From: Mycobacterium sp. 852014-50255_SCH5639931
Lineage (GTDB): Bacteria > Actinomycetota > Actinomycetes > Mycobacteriales > Mycobacteriaceae
DNA length: 64,000 nt
Assembly (NCBI RefSeq): GCF_001665605.1
Contig: NZ_LZSV01000016.1
Coordinates: 186,001-250,000 of the forward strand
Reading direction: 5' to 3'
In this document: one piece after another, positions 8,432 through 16,508 of the stretch
Layout: each line of letters begins with the position of its first letter
Numbering within the stretch: the first letter of the stretch is position 1
Program-made: the position numbers and the translations under genes
Notes under the pieces: generated by a model
What the model saw: the letters and a program-made list of their open reading frames with translations, nothing else
Told to the model about the DNA's origin: nothing
Databases searched by the model: none

Positions 8432-10171
8432 CTAGTCGGCGAGAATCCGCCAGTCGGCGGCCGCATGCTGCTGGCGCCAGAACTCGTCGAAACGCCCACC
8501 CGCCGCGACCAATTCGTCGACCGTTCCATCCTCGACCACTCGGCCGTCGTCCAGGAACAGCACGCGGTCGGCGTGGCTGATGCTGGCCAACCGGTGCGCG
8601 ACGATCACCTGGGTGCGTGAGCGCGGGTCGAGGGTGAGCGCGCCGACCACCGCGGCCTCGTTCTCGGTGTCCAGGGCGCTGGTCGCCTCGTCGACCAGCA
8701 GGATCGGCGCCGGCTTGAGCAGTGCCCGCGCGATGCTGACCCGTTGGCGTTCACCACCGGACAGCGCGGAACCGGCCTCGCCGACGACCGTGTCGGCGCC
8801 ATCGGGCAGCCGACCGATGAGTTCGTCTACGCACGCGAGGGCGACGGCCCGTTTGAACTGGTCATCGCCGGCGCCGGGATCCCCGGCGAACACGTTGTCG
8901 CGGATCGACCCGTGGAACAGGTAGGGATGTTGGAAAACCACGCTGCTCGCCGCCCGGCGGGCTTCGGCGTCCAGCGTCGCCGCGTCGACCCCGTTGATCA
9001 GGACCCGGCCGCGGGTGGGTTCGTGCAGCCCCGCGATCAGCGCCAGGATGGTGCTCTTGCCCGATCCGGACGGTCCGACGATCGCAGTGGTGCTCCCCGG
9101 CGCCAATGAGAAGCTCACCCCGTCGAGCACCGGCACCGTCGCCCCGTCATACCGGAAAGTGACGTCGTCGAACTCGATGCGCGGCGCCGCGGCGGCATCG
9201 GGCAACGTGGCCGCCCCGGCGTTCATCAGCGGCGCGGTGAGGACCGAGCGAATGCGATCGAGCGTGGCGCGGGTGCTTTCCAACGCCGGTGCCAGCTCGC
9301 TGATCGTGGTGAACGGCTCCAGATAGCGGACGATCACGACGATCAGGGCGATGGCTTCCGGGATCGTGACCGTTTTGTTTACCGTCAGCGCGGCTGTCGC
9401 CCCCGCCAGCAGGATCAGGGAAAGCTGGCTGGCAAGGCTGAACAGCAGCTGGCCCGGGATCTGCATGGACAGCAACCGCATGGTCGCGCCGTGCTGCGCG
9501 GCCAGCGCATCCCCGACCAGGCTGCGCGCGGGCTCGACCCGCCGCGCGGCCCGCAATGCCTGCTGGGTGCGGGCGAATTCGATGATCCGTTCGGTGAGGG
9601 CGCCATTGGCTTCGTCGGCCGCGGCGTCGGCTCGCCGCGTCAACCGCGCCGACGCCCACAGCGCCCCCAGCAGCAGGGGCACGCCGCCCAGCGCGGCCGC
9701 GCCGAGCTGCCATGAGATCGGGAGTAACGCCAGCCCGATGGCCGCGGGCAGCAGGACGGCGGAAATCAGCGGGGTCAGCAGGTTGACGACGAGGCCGACC
9801 AGTTCGGGTCCGGTGGCGGCAATCGCCTGCCGTGCGGTCGCGGTGTGCTCGGCGGTGAACCAGTCCAGCCGGACGCCGGGCAATCGGTCCGCTACGTCGT
9901 GCTGGCTGTGGTCGAGCACCGCAAAGCCGAGGCCGAAGCCGATGCGCGCGGTCGCGGTGTCGATCGACCATCCGATGACGGTGGCGGCGGAGAGCCAGCC
10001 CAGCCACGCCAGCGCGCGGTGCGGATCGTCGCTCAACAGGGCGCCCACCAGGGGCACCAGCAGGACGGTGGCCACCGCCCGCACCACCACGGAGAGCACC
10101 GCGAGCGCGGCGTAGGCGATCACCTTGGCGCGGCGATCCCCGGGCACCAGGCCCAACCACGTGCGGATCAT
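8432..10171 (-). CDS. irtB: Iron-siderophore ABC transporter IrtB (permease/ATPase)
   Basis: A 579-residue half-transporter. The N-terminal half has six hydrophobic segments (for example [18 protein letters not shown] and [15 protein letters not shown]). The C-terminal ATPase has Walker [10 protein letters not shown], signature LSGGERQR and Walker [10 protein letters not shown]. It pairs with IrtA to import carboxymycobactin/mycobactin iron complexes across the inner membrane. The ATG at 10171 overlaps the irtA stop (ATGA, 10168-10171), which gives the same length as I recall for M. tuberculosis IrtB. The gene should be iron-repressed together with irtA through the upstream iron box. Confidence 0.95.
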   Translation of the reverse strand: MIRTWLGLVPGDRRAKVIAYAALAVLSVVVRAVATVLLVPLVGALLSDDPHRALAWLGWLSAATVIGWSIDTATARIGFGLGFAVLDHSQHDVADRLPGVRLDWFTAEHTATARQAIAATGPELVGLVVNLLTPLISAVLLPAAIGLALLPISWQLGAAALGGVPLLLGALWASARLTRRADAAADEANGALTERIIEFARTQQALRAARRVEPARSLVGDALAAQHGATMRLLSMQIPGQLLFSLASQLSLILLAGATAALTVNKTVTIPEAIALIVVIVRYLEPFTTISELAPALESTRATLDRIRSVLTAPLMNAGAATLPDAAAAPRIEFDDVTFRYDGATVPVLDGVSFSLAPGSTTAIVGPSGSGKSTILALIAGLHEPTRGRVLINGVDAATLDAEARRAASSVVFQHPYLFHGSIRDNVFAGDPGAGDDQFKRAVALACVDELIGRLPDGADTVVGEAGSALSGGERQRVSIARALLKPAPILLVDEATSALDTENEAAVVGALTLDPRSRTQVIVAHRLASISHADRVLFLDDGRVVEDGTVDELVAAGGRFDEFWRQQHAAADWRILAD

Positions 10172-12747
10172 CGCGCCCCCTGCTGAACCGTGTTGGCCGC
10201 GACCGGGTCTCGACGGCCACGCTCCCACAGCCGTCGATACCGACCGTCGGCGGCAAAAAGCTCCTCGTGGGTGCCGCGTTCGGCGATCCGGCCGTGGTCG
10301 AGCACGACGATCTGGTCGGCCCCGGTGATCGTGTGCAATCTATGGGCGATCACCAAAACGGTGCGATCCTGGGTCAACCGGTTAAGCGCCTGCTGCACAA
10401 GGTATTCCGATTCCGGATCGGCGAACGCGGTGGCCTCGTCCAGGATCAGCACCGGGGTATCCGCCAGGATCGCCCGGGCGATGGTCAGCCGCTGCCGTTC
10501 GCCGCCCGAAAGGCCGCCTCCCGCGCCCAGCACGGTGTCGTAGCCGTCGGGCAATCGCATGATCCGGTCGTGGATCTGGGCCTGACGCGCCGCCTCCTGG
10601 ATCTGCGCCGCGGTGGCATCGGGGACGGCCAGCGCGACGTTCTCCGCGACGGTGCCGTGCACCAGCTGGGTCTCCTGCAGGACGAACCCGACCTTTGCGT
10701 AGAGTTCGTCGGCGGTCATCGCCCGGATGTCCTGTCCCCCAACACCTATCACGCCCTGGTCGACATCGTGAAAGCGGGCCAGCAAGGCGGCCAACGTCGA
10801 CTTGCCAGACCCGGACGGGCCCACGAGGGCGGTGACCGTGCCGGGTCGCAGCGTCAGCGAGACGCCCTGGATCACCGGAACACCCGGGCGGTAGCCGAAA
10901 CTGACGTCGTCGAAAACCACCGTCGCCGACGAATCTCCGGACCGGTCCTGCTCTCGCACGTCGAGCTCGGGCTCGTCAAGGGCGCTCTGCAGACGCCGGG
11001 CGGCAAGCATGCCGGCGCTGATACCGCCTACCCCGTAGGCGATCCCGAGCAGTCGCGCGCCGAAGGTGGTGCCCAGCAGCAGGAACGGCAAGAGGTTCAC
11101 CGGATCCATCCGCCCGGTGACGGTGAGCAGGGTGCCCGTGAGCGCGATCAGCCACAGGAACGTCGATGGCCGGGTAACCAGGTCCATGAGCGTCTTCTTG
11201 CCGGCCAGCGGGCGCTGCCAGGAGACCAGGAAATCGACGTACTCGTCGAGGCGGCGGCGGAAGCTCGATGCGGCCGCGCCGCCGAAGACGCGGATCACCG
11301 GCTGGCCTTCCAGGTAGGCGCCGGCCTCGCCGCTCATCTTCTCGGCCCAACGCTGTGATTGCGGGATGCGCGGGCCCGACTGAATGGTGAGCGACGACGT
11401 CAACACCAGGTACACCAGGACGGGCACGAATAGCACGAGCGCTACGCGCCAGTCGACGACGAATAGGTAGACCAGCACCGCCACCGGCGCGACGATCGCC
11501 GCGACCGCATCGGGGATGGCGTGCGTGACCAGATAGTGCAGCGACAGCGTGTCGTCCTGCAGCAGCTGCTTGATCGAGCCCGATCCGCGCGCCGTAAACC
11601 AGCCCAGCGGTAACCGAGATAGCTTGCGCAACAACCGCGAACGCAGGTCGGCGGCGAACCGCGCGTCGACGACGTGCAGCCACAGCGTGAGGGCCGCACC
11701 CAGCACGGTTCCCGTTCCGAGCAGCGCGACGGCGGCGATCCCGACGTCCCAGAGTCGCGATGCGGGCGCCCCGGCTACCAGCAGCCGGGCCAGCTCGACC
11801 AACAGCACGAACGGCGCCAGCTGCACCACCGTGATGACGGCCTGCAACACGCCGGAGAGGATCAGCGCCGAGCGCAGCGGCGCGAGCAATCGGCCGGCGC
11901 CCTGGGCGCGCCAACTTCCGCGGGCCGCCGGGGCAGGTGTGTTGTCGGCCAGCGCCGTAATCTGTTCGGGCGCACCGTTGTTCACGAACTCCGGCTCGTC
12001 GCCGCGGCGGGTGCCCATCGCGCGTCCGGCACTCCAGTACGCCTGGGCATGTATTACGGACTTGGGAAAACCGAACTCGTCGCGCAGCCGAGTCCGCACA
12101 TGTTTGAGCACCGTCGCCTCGGGCGTGGCCCAGGCGTACCAGTTGGACCAGTCGCGGTTATCAATCGCCGCGGCAAGGGATTTCTCGTCGCGCCGCGCGA
12201 CCCAGTGCACATGCAGGCGAGGGTGCTGGGCGAGCGGGATCAGGACGTCGTTGTCGTCGTGCTGCTCGAGATACATCTCGATCGGGATGTCGTCGGGGAT
12301 GACCCCGATGATCCCGTTCATCCCCGGGATCGATGCCGAGTCGCCGATCAGCAGATAGCCGGCCGGCTGTTCGTCGGGCACGTCGAATCGCGACGAGCCC
12401 ATCAGCGCCATGACGGCGATCGTCGCGCCGGGCCGCACGGTGCGCGCCCACTTCGACGCCGGGCCGGCGGGCTCGTGCAGCACGATGTCGACGGCGAAGC
12501 GACCGCTGGGGACGTCGGCCTCGGAGATTGTGTAGGCGCGCTGGAACTCGGTGTTGGATCCGTCCGGGTCCGGAAACCAGAACCGTAGCCACGCGGCGGG
12601 CTCAGCGTCCACGTCTTCGAACAACGTCGGCGACGTCATGCGCACTCGCACGAAATGCGGCGCAATCTGGACGGTTTCGATCACCGTTGCGGCGTGGTCA
12701 CGTGCGCCGAAGCTTCGCAACATCACACCGGAGAACCCGCGCGCCAT
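10168..12747 (-). CDS. irtA: Iron-siderophore ABC transporter IrtA with siderophore-interacting FAD domain
   Basis: An 859-residue fusion. Residues 1 to about 270 form a cytosolic siderophore-interaction domain with the flavin-binding FQRAYTIS motif; it reduces ferric siderophore after import. Next come the transmembrane half (about 290-580) and an ATPase with [18 protein letters not shown] and VLILDEAT. It forms a heterodimer with IrtB. The length equals that remembered for M. tuberculosis IrtA. The gene is read divergently from a DUF393 gene, and an IdeR-like site lies about 90 nt upstream. The mycobactin lipidation genes (mbtK, mbtN, mbtM) that adjoin irtA in M. tuberculosis are not here. 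Confidence 0.96.
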   Translation of the reverse strand: MARGFSGVMLRSFGARDHAATVIETVQIAPHFVRVRMTSPTLFEDVDAEPAAWLRFWFPDPDGSNTEFQRAYTISEADVPSGRFAVDIVLHEPAGPASKWARTVRPGATIAVMALMGSSRFDVPDEQPAGYLLIGDSASIPGMNGIIGVIPDDIPIEMYLEQHDDNDVLIPLAQHPRLHVHWVARRDEKSLAAAIDNRDWSNWYAWATPEATVLKHVRTRLRDEFGFPKSVIHAQAYWSAGRAMGTRRGDEPEFVNNGAPEQITALADNTPAPAARGSWRAQGAGRLLAPLRSALILSGVLQAVITVVQLAPFVLLVELARLLVAGAPASRLWDVGIAAVALLGTGTVLGAALTLWLHVVDARFAADLRSRLLRKLSRLPLGWFTARGSGSIKQLLQDDTLSLHYLVTHAIPDAVAAIVAPVAVLVYLFVVDWRVALVLFVPVLVYLVLTSSLTIQSGPRIPQSQRWAEKMSGEAGAYLEGQPVIRVFGGAAASSFRRRLDEYVDFLVSWQRPLAGKKTLMDLVTRPSTFLWLIALTGTLLTVTGRMDPVNLLPFLLLGTTFGARLLGIAYGVGGISAGMLAARRLQSALDEPELDVREQDRSGDSSATVVFDDVSFGYRPGVPVIQGVSLTLRPGTVTALVGPSGSGKSTLAALLARFHDVDQGVIGVGGQDIRAMTADELYAKVGFVLQETQLVHGTVAENVALAVPDATAAQIQEAARQAQIHDRIMRLPDGYDTVLGAGGGLSGGERQRLTIARAILADTPVLILDEATAFADPESEYLVQQALNRLTQDRTVLVIAHRLHTITGADQIVVLDHGRIAERGTHEELFAADGRYRRLWERGRRDPVAANTVQQGAR

Positions 12748-12835
12748 CAGCGGTCCCTTCCTGCGGCGCTCAACTCCGCGACGACTTCACCGAACGGCCC
12801 GGCGGACCCTCTACTCGATAAGTTACCGCACAAAC

Positions 12836-12854
12836 TAAGGGTTGCCTTACCAAA
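12836..12854. promoter_or_regulatory. IdeR-type iron box
   Basis: The 19 bases TAAGGGTTGCCTTACCAAA match the consensus TWAGGTWAGSCTWACCTWA at 16 of 19 positions. They lie between divergent irtA (start 12747) and the DUF393 gene (start 12900). IdeR with Fe(II) represses siderophore genes in mycobacteria, so this site most likely turns irtAB off when iron is plentiful. Its position could affect the rightward gene as well. The match was scored by eye against the remembered consensus. Confidence 0.75.
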
Positions 12855-12899
12855 GGTCAATTCGCGGTCCGTGGGGCTGTTGGCCGGTAGCCTGGAGGC

Positions 12900-13325
12900 G
12901 TGCGCAGCGAAACGGTGCCGCCCGTATTGCTCTACGACGGAGTCTGCGGCGTCTGCAACGCGGCGGTGCGCACGATACTTCGGTTCGATCACCACGGCAC
13001 CCTGCGCTTTGCGGCCCTGGACAGCGACTTCGCCCAAGCGGTCTTTGCCCGGCATCCATCCATCAAAGACGTGGACTCCGTGGTGTTCGTCGACGAGCCC
13101 GACCAGCCGGGAGAGCGCGTCGCCGTGCGATCCGCAGCCGCGTTGCGGGTGGTGGATTACCTTGGCGGGCCGTGGAAGCTGCTCGAGGTTGCCCGCATCA
13201 TCCCCACTCCCCTGCGCGACTGGCTCTACGACAGGGTCGCCGACGTCCGCTACCGCATCTTCGGCAAGTACGACACGTGTCCGCTGCCGCCGCCGGAGGT
13301 TCGCGCGCGCTTCCTGGACGCCTAG
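12900..13325 (+). CDS. DUF393 thiol-disulfide oxidoreductase (DCC family)
   Basis: A 141-residue DCC-family protein. The N-terminus VLLYDGVCGVCNAAV carries the family's paired-cysteine motif (DxxCxxC), and RFAALDSDFAQA is also typical. The family is predicted to have a thioredoxin-like fold, but no defined reaction is known. The GTG at 12900 follows a GGAGG ribosome site at short spacing. It starts 46 nt from the iron box and is divergent from irtA, so it may be co-regulated by iron (inference). Its last four bases overlap the convergent hypothetical gene on the other strand. Confidence 0.8.
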   Translation: MRSETVPPVLLYDGVCGVCNAAVRTILRFDHHGTLRFAALDSDFAQAVFARHPSIKDVDSVVFVDEPDQPGERVAVRSAAALRVVDYLGGPWKLLEVARIIPTPLRDWLYDRVADVRYRIFGKYDTCPLPPPEVRARFLDA

Positions 13326-13630
13326 TCGATAGCTAGGTCGGCCTCGGACTCCTTGCGCTTCAGCTCGGCGAGCTTGCGGTCTTCTGCGGCGAACTGGCGA
13401 TGGTGAGCGGCGGAGTCGCGGTGTTCACGCACATGGGATACGCCTTGTTCGACCGCCCGGTCTTGCACCCGCGCAACTTGTTCGTGTTTGCGGGCCGATT
13501 CTTCGAAGCTGCGCGCGGCCGAGAGCCCGGCGTGCGCGGCTCGTTCGCGAGCCTCGGCGGCTCCCCGTTCGGCGAGTTCCGCATCTTTCGCGCTCAGAGC
13601 TTCCTCGCGTGGCTGATTTCCGGTGGCCAT
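13322..13630 (-). CDS. Small charged, probably coiled-coil hypothetical protein
   Basis: A 102-residue protein of unknown function. It is dominated by Ala, Glu, Arg, His and Lys with no hydrophobic core stretch, for example AELAERGAAEARERAAHAG and RKHEQVARVQDRAVEQG. This pattern predicts a long amphipathic helix or coiled coil, and a His/Arg-rich heptad-like rhythm runs through it (HVREHRDSAAHHRQFAAED). Its stop overlaps the stop of the DUF393 gene in a tail-to-tail arrangement. Similar short proteins occur in mycobacteria, but I recognise no named family. The opposite-strand frames here give no plausible protein. Confidence 0.6.
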   Translation of the reverse strand: MATGNQPREEALSAKDAELAERGAAEARERAAHAGLSAARSFEESARKHEQVARVQDRAVEQGVSHVREHRDSAAHHRQFAAEDRKLAELKRKESEADLAID

Positions 13631-13704
13631 GGCGTCTCCTCATCCCCCGTGGAGTCACGTACCCAGCACAGAGGGTTTGACGCTCCGCGATCGCGAAATA
13701 ACGG

Positions 13705-13787
13705 TGCGGGCGGAGGGACTCGAACCCTCACGCTCTTTCGAGCACCGGCACCTAAAGCCGGCGCGTATGCCATTTCGCCACGCCCGC
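13705..13787 (-). tRNA. tRNA-Leu (anticodon UAG)
   Basis: The reverse strand from 13787 to 13705 folds as a class II tRNA of 83 nt. The acceptor GCGGGCG pairs with CGCCCGC, followed by discriminator A. The anticodon stem CCGGC/GCCGG encloses the loop TTTAGGT, so the anticodon is TAG, reading CUA/CUN leucine codons. A long variable arm (GTGCTCGAAAGAGCGT region) precedes the T arm GAGGGTTCGAGTCCCTC. The 3' CCA is not encoded (the genome has CCG). The gene is antisense to, and about 100 nt upstream of, lprD. Confidence 0.97.
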
Positions 13788-13882
13788 AGCGTGCCGATCG
13801 TACCGCTCAGGTCGCGGACGTACCCGTCGGCGGCGCCTCGACGAATTCGTCGGACCCAAATCGTGAGCGGTACCTTCAAGGG

Positions 13883-14263
13883 GTGTCCACTACTCACCGT
13901 CGCAGGCCCGCGCTGATCGCCTTGGTGATCGTTGCGGCCTGCGGTTGCCTGGCGCTGGGCTGGTGGCAGTGGACCAGGTTCCAGTCGGTCTCGGGCACGT
14001 TCCAGAACCTTGGCTATGCGCTGCAGTGGCCGCTGTTCGCCTGGTTCTGTGTGTACGCGTACCGCAAATACGTGCGCTATGAAGAGATGCCGCCGGAGCC
14101 TCGGCAGGACGCCGCCCTCACCGAGATACCCGTCGGCTTGCTGCCCGAGCGCCCCAAGCCGACGCAACAGCCGTCCGATGACCCCGCGCTGGCGGAGTAC
14201 AACGCCTACCTTGCCGAGCTTGCCAAACAAGACACCGAAAAACAGAACAGGACCACCGCATGA
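13883..14263 (+). CDS. lprD: Lipoprotein LprD-like membrane protein
   Basis: A 126-residue protein matching the Rv1343c/LprD type in length and position. A basic start (STTHRRRPALIAL) leads into a hydrophobic segment ending VIVAACGC, a plausible lipobox with Cys about 22. A second hydrophobic segment (YALQWPLFAWFCVYAYRKY) and a Pro/Gln/Glu-rich soluble tail follow. The GTG at 13883 is preferred because it gives a short signal sequence behind an AAGGGG ribosome site. Without experiment it could equally be a two-pass membrane protein. Its stop overlaps the next gene (ATGA, 14260-14263), so the two are coupled. Confidence 0.85.
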   Translation: MSTTHRRRPALIALVIVAACGCLALGWWQWTRFQSVSGTFQNLGYALQWPLFAWFCVYAYRKYVRYEEMPPEPRQDAALTEIPVGLLPERPKPTQQPSDDPALAEYNAYLAELAKQDTEKQNRTTA

Positions 14264-14601
14264 CCACACCGGAGAGATCAGCGTCGGCATTCCCCGTCGA
14301 GAAGATCCGCACCGCGTTGCTCGGCTACCGGATCATGGCGTGGACGACGGGTCTCTGGCTGATCGCGCTGTGCTACGAGATCGTCTCGCATCTCGCGCTC
14401 CACCACGAGATCCGCTGGATCGAGGTGGTCCACGGCTGGGTTTACTTCATTTATGTCCTGACCGCGTTCAATCTGGCGGTCAAGGTGCGGTGGCCGATTC
14501 CCAAGACGATCGGTGTGCTCCTTGCCGGGACCATCCCGCTGGTCGGCATCATCGTCGAGCAGGTTCAGACCAGGGACGTGAAGGCCCGCTTCGGCCTGTA
14601 G
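14260..14601 (+). CDS. DUF3817 integral membrane protein (Rv1342c type)
   Basis: A 113-residue membrane protein with three hydrophobic segments: about residues 28-46, YRIMAWTTGLWLIALCYEI; about 60-78, VHGWVYFIYVLTAFNLAV; and about 85-103, IPKTIGVLLAGTIPLVGI. It fits DUF3817, small actinobacterial membrane proteins of unknown role. It is translationally coupled to lprD. It ends 15 nt before the stop of the convergent rdgB gene. No catalytic motif is visible. Confidence 0.85.
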   Translation: MTTPERSASAFPVEKIRTALLGYRIMAWTTGLWLIALCYEIVSHLALHHEIRWIEVVHGWVYFIYVLTAFNLAVKVRWPIPKTIGVLLAGTIPLVGIIVEQVQTRDVKARFGL

Positions 14602-14616
14602 GGCTCAAGTGCGCGG

Positions 14617-15216
14617 CTAGGCCAGCTTTCGAAGCGCCGGAACTAGCAACGCGAGAGCCCGCCCGCGATGGGAGACCGCGTCCTTCTCCTCGGGACTCAG
14701 CTCGGCCGCGGTGCGGTCGGACCCCTCTGGAATGAAGACCGGGTCATACCCGAAGCCGCCGTCTCCCCGCGGTTGCCGGGCGATGCAGCCGGGCCACTCG
14801 CCGCGGACGACGGCCTCGCCGGACGGCCCGGCCAGGGCGCAGGCCGACACGAACGCCGCGCCGCGCCGTTCGTCGGGCAGGTCACGCAATTGCGCCAACA
14901 GCAACGCGGTGTTGGCGGCGTCGTCGCCGTGATCGCCCGACCAGCGCGCCGACAGCACCCCGGGCATGCCGTTCAAAGCGACCACCGCCAGGCCCGAGTC
15001 ATCGGCCACCGAAGCCAGGCCCGTTGCGGCGAACGCATCCCGCGCCTTGGCCAACGCATTGTCCTCAAACGTCGCGCCCGTCTCGGGCGCTTCGTCGAAG
15101 GGCGGCACGTCACGTAAAGAAACCAGCGTCAGCCGCGTCAAGCCAGCGGCGTCGAGCACCCGGCGCAATTCGGCGAGCTTCTTGGGGTTGCGGCTGGCGA
15201 CCAGCAGGCGGGTCAT
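14617..15216 (-). CDS. rdgB: RdgB/HAM1 non-canonical purine NTP pyrophosphatase
   Basis: A 199-residue Maf/HAM1-fold enzyme that hydrolyses dITP, ITP and XTP to monophosphates and keeps deaminated purines out of DNA and RNA. The family marks VASRNPKKLAELRRVL, TFEDNALAKARD, ADDSGLAV and GYDPVFIPEG are present. The second of two adjacent ATGs (15216) has the better ribosome-site spacing (AGGAA, 6 nt). In M. tuberculosis rdgB directly follows rph. Here 1.3 kb with two antisense genes separates them, so rdgB needs its own promoter or a long leader. Its first 24 bases recur twice further right. Confidence 0.95.
   Translation of the reverse strand: MTRLLVASRNPKKLAELRRVLDAAGLTRLTLVSLRDVPPFDEAPETGATFEDNALAKARDAFAATGLASVADDSGLAVVALNGMPGVLSARWSGDHGDDAANTALLLAQLRDLPDERRGAAFVSACALAGPSGEAVVRGEWPGCIARQPRGDGGFGYDPVFIPEGSDRTAAELSPEEKDAVSHRGRALALLVPALRKLA
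15192..15215 (-). repeat. rdgB 5'-end repeat, copy A (functional start)
   Basis: These 24 bases are the first coding bases of rdgB (encoding TRLLVASR). They are identical to copy C at 16485-16508 and differ at two bases from copy B at 15899-15922; all three are in the same orientation. Copies A and B also share partial similarity over the next 25 or so upstream bases, including the ribosome-binding region. The copies bound two inserted segments. Confidence 0.85.
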
Positions 15217-15382
15217 CATCTATTCCTAAACACGCGTCTGGGCCGTTGCCGATACACCCCGGCCACCTTACGGACTGCGAGATATGGGTCGGCGACGCGA
15301 ATCGCATCGCAGTGCCGGCACGGCATACAACGCAACAGGCTCCGCATGGAATACACAGGGCGACGAATTAGCTTCGTCCAGA

Positions 15383-15826
15383 GTGAGTCAGAAACCCGAT
15401 AACGAGACGCTCAAGGCGCTCAATAACAACATCACCGACGAGTTTCGCGCCAACGCAGGCGAGGTCGGCGGACGATTCGAGGGCAACGAGCTGTTGCTAC
15501 TCACTACGAAGGGCGCGAAGTCCGGCGAGCCGCGCGTCGCGCCGCTGGTGGTCTTCCGTATCGACGGCAAGCTGCTGATCGTCGCGGGTTACGGTGGCGC
15601 CGACGTCAACCCGGGGTGGGTGCACAACCTGCGGGCCAACCCGCGGGCGCGCGTTGAAGTCGCCACCGACTCGTTCGACGTCGTCGCGCACGAGCTGGAC
15701 TCGTCCGAACGTCAGGCGATCATCCCCAAGATCAACGCGACCGTACCCGCGTTCGCGTTCGCGAACTACCAGTCAAAAACAACGCGCACCATCCCAATAT
15801 TCGAGCTGCAGAAGGACGAATCATGA
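15383..15826 (+). CDS. Deazaflavin (F420)-dependent nitroreductase family protein (Ddn-like)
   Basis: A 147-residue member of the DUF385/Ddn family, F420H2-dependent quinone or nitro reductases of actinobacteria. The typical blocks are present: LLLLTTKGAKSGEPRVAPLV (the basic region that binds F420 phosphate), VAGYGGADVNPGWVHNLRANP and a C-terminal TRTIPIFEL. The GTG at 15383 is the best-placed start, but no clear ribosome site is visible, so the mRNA may be leaderless. The gene is inserted antisense between rph and rdgB and is bounded on both sides by rdgB 5'-end copies A and B. Confidence 0.85.
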   Translation: MSQKPDNETLKALNNNITDEFRANAGEVGGRFEGNELLLLTTKGAKSGEPRVAPLVVFRIDGKLLIVAGYGGADVNPGWVHNLRANPRARVEVATDSFDVVAHELDSSERQAIIPKINATVPAFAFANYQSKTTRTIPIFELQKDES

Positions 15827-15898
15827 CCGACCGGAAGTTGTCTCGTCTTGGCCGCGGCGTCGGCGGTGGTAAACCGCGGGACAGTTAGGCCAAGGTCA

Positions 15899-15922
15899 GG
15901 CTGGCGACCAGCAGCCGGATCA
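15899..15922 (-). repeat. rdgB 5'-end repeat, copy B (vestigial start)
   Basis: This copy differs from the true rdgB start at two of 24 bases. On the reverse strand it still has a GGAG ribosome site and an ATG, but the frame MIRLLVASLTLA ends at a stop after 12 codons. It therefore looks like a truncated duplicate of an rdgB start. It is the only recognisable content in the roughly 300-base gap 15827-16124. Confidence 0.8.
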
Positions 15923-16124
15923 TCAATTACTCCAAAACATCTCGTGGCGGCAAGGTGGGCTCAGCATGGGCTCGGGACGGTGGCGAACATGGCTAAGTAC
16001 ATCGCTATGCGATGCGTGGGTGGGCGTCGGGTCTCCGTCGTCCGGCCGTATCCGTGCTAGTGGGGTAGCCAGCACCGGAAAACCCCTGTACATGCCGGAT
16101 GGAACGGCGGAAAATGTGAGGTCT

Positions 16125-16457
16125 ATGAAGCGACTGACCGCGGGGTGCGCGGCGACGATGTTAGTGTTCGGCGCCTTCGGGCTGGCTGGTCTGGGACCGG
16201 CCGCCGGCACCGCTCAGGCCAACCCCCCGGGCTGCAGTCAGTATTCGGCATGTTGGTGCCCAGGGCAACGCCTGCCGGCCGGCGGCAATGTAGTAGGCGC
16301 TTGGGACATGAACGCCTGCCACGACTATCACTTTTCCGATGAGAATTACCCACCCGGGCCGCACATGCAGGCAGAAACGGGCCCGGCGCCACGTGACCCC
16401 AGTTGCCCTCCCTGGGCCACGATCTTCAGCGGCCCGGCGCAGTGCGGGGGCCTCTGA
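16125..16457 (+). CDS. Small secreted hypothetical protein
   Basis: A 110-residue protein with a clear Sec signal peptide: KR at the start, the hydrophobic LTAGCAATMLVFGAFGLAGLG, and a likely cut after AQA (about residue 33). The mature part is about 78 residues and rich in Cys, Trp, Pro and His, for example GCSQYSACWCPGQRLPAGG and AWDMNACHDYHF. Six mature cysteines suggest disulfides. Similar exported proteins with a CWCPGQ motif occur in mycobacteria, but I know no function. The gene is inserted antisense between rph and rdgB, between repeat copies B and C. ATG 16125 has AGG just upstream; GTG 16116 is an alternative. Confidence 0.75.
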   Translation: MKRLTAGCAATMLVFGAFGLAGLGPAAGTAQANPPGCSQYSACWCPGQRLPAGGNVVGAWDMNACHDYHFSDENYPPGPHMQAETGPAPRDPSCPPWATIFSGPAQCGGL

Positions 16458-16484
16458 GTAGGCCTTGACGGGTTCGCCCCAAGG

Positions 16485-16508
16485 GGCTGGCGACCAGCAG
16501 GCGGGTCA
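16485..16508 (-). repeat. rdgB 5'-end repeat, copy C (ancestral rph-rdgB junction)
   Basis: This copy is identical over 24 bases to the functional rdgB start. It overlaps the rph stop codon (TGA at 16506-16508), which is where rdgB would start if the two genes were still contiguous. After the repeat the sequence diverges and encodes nothing rdgB-like, so this is probably the original junction left after insertion. Confidence 0.8.
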
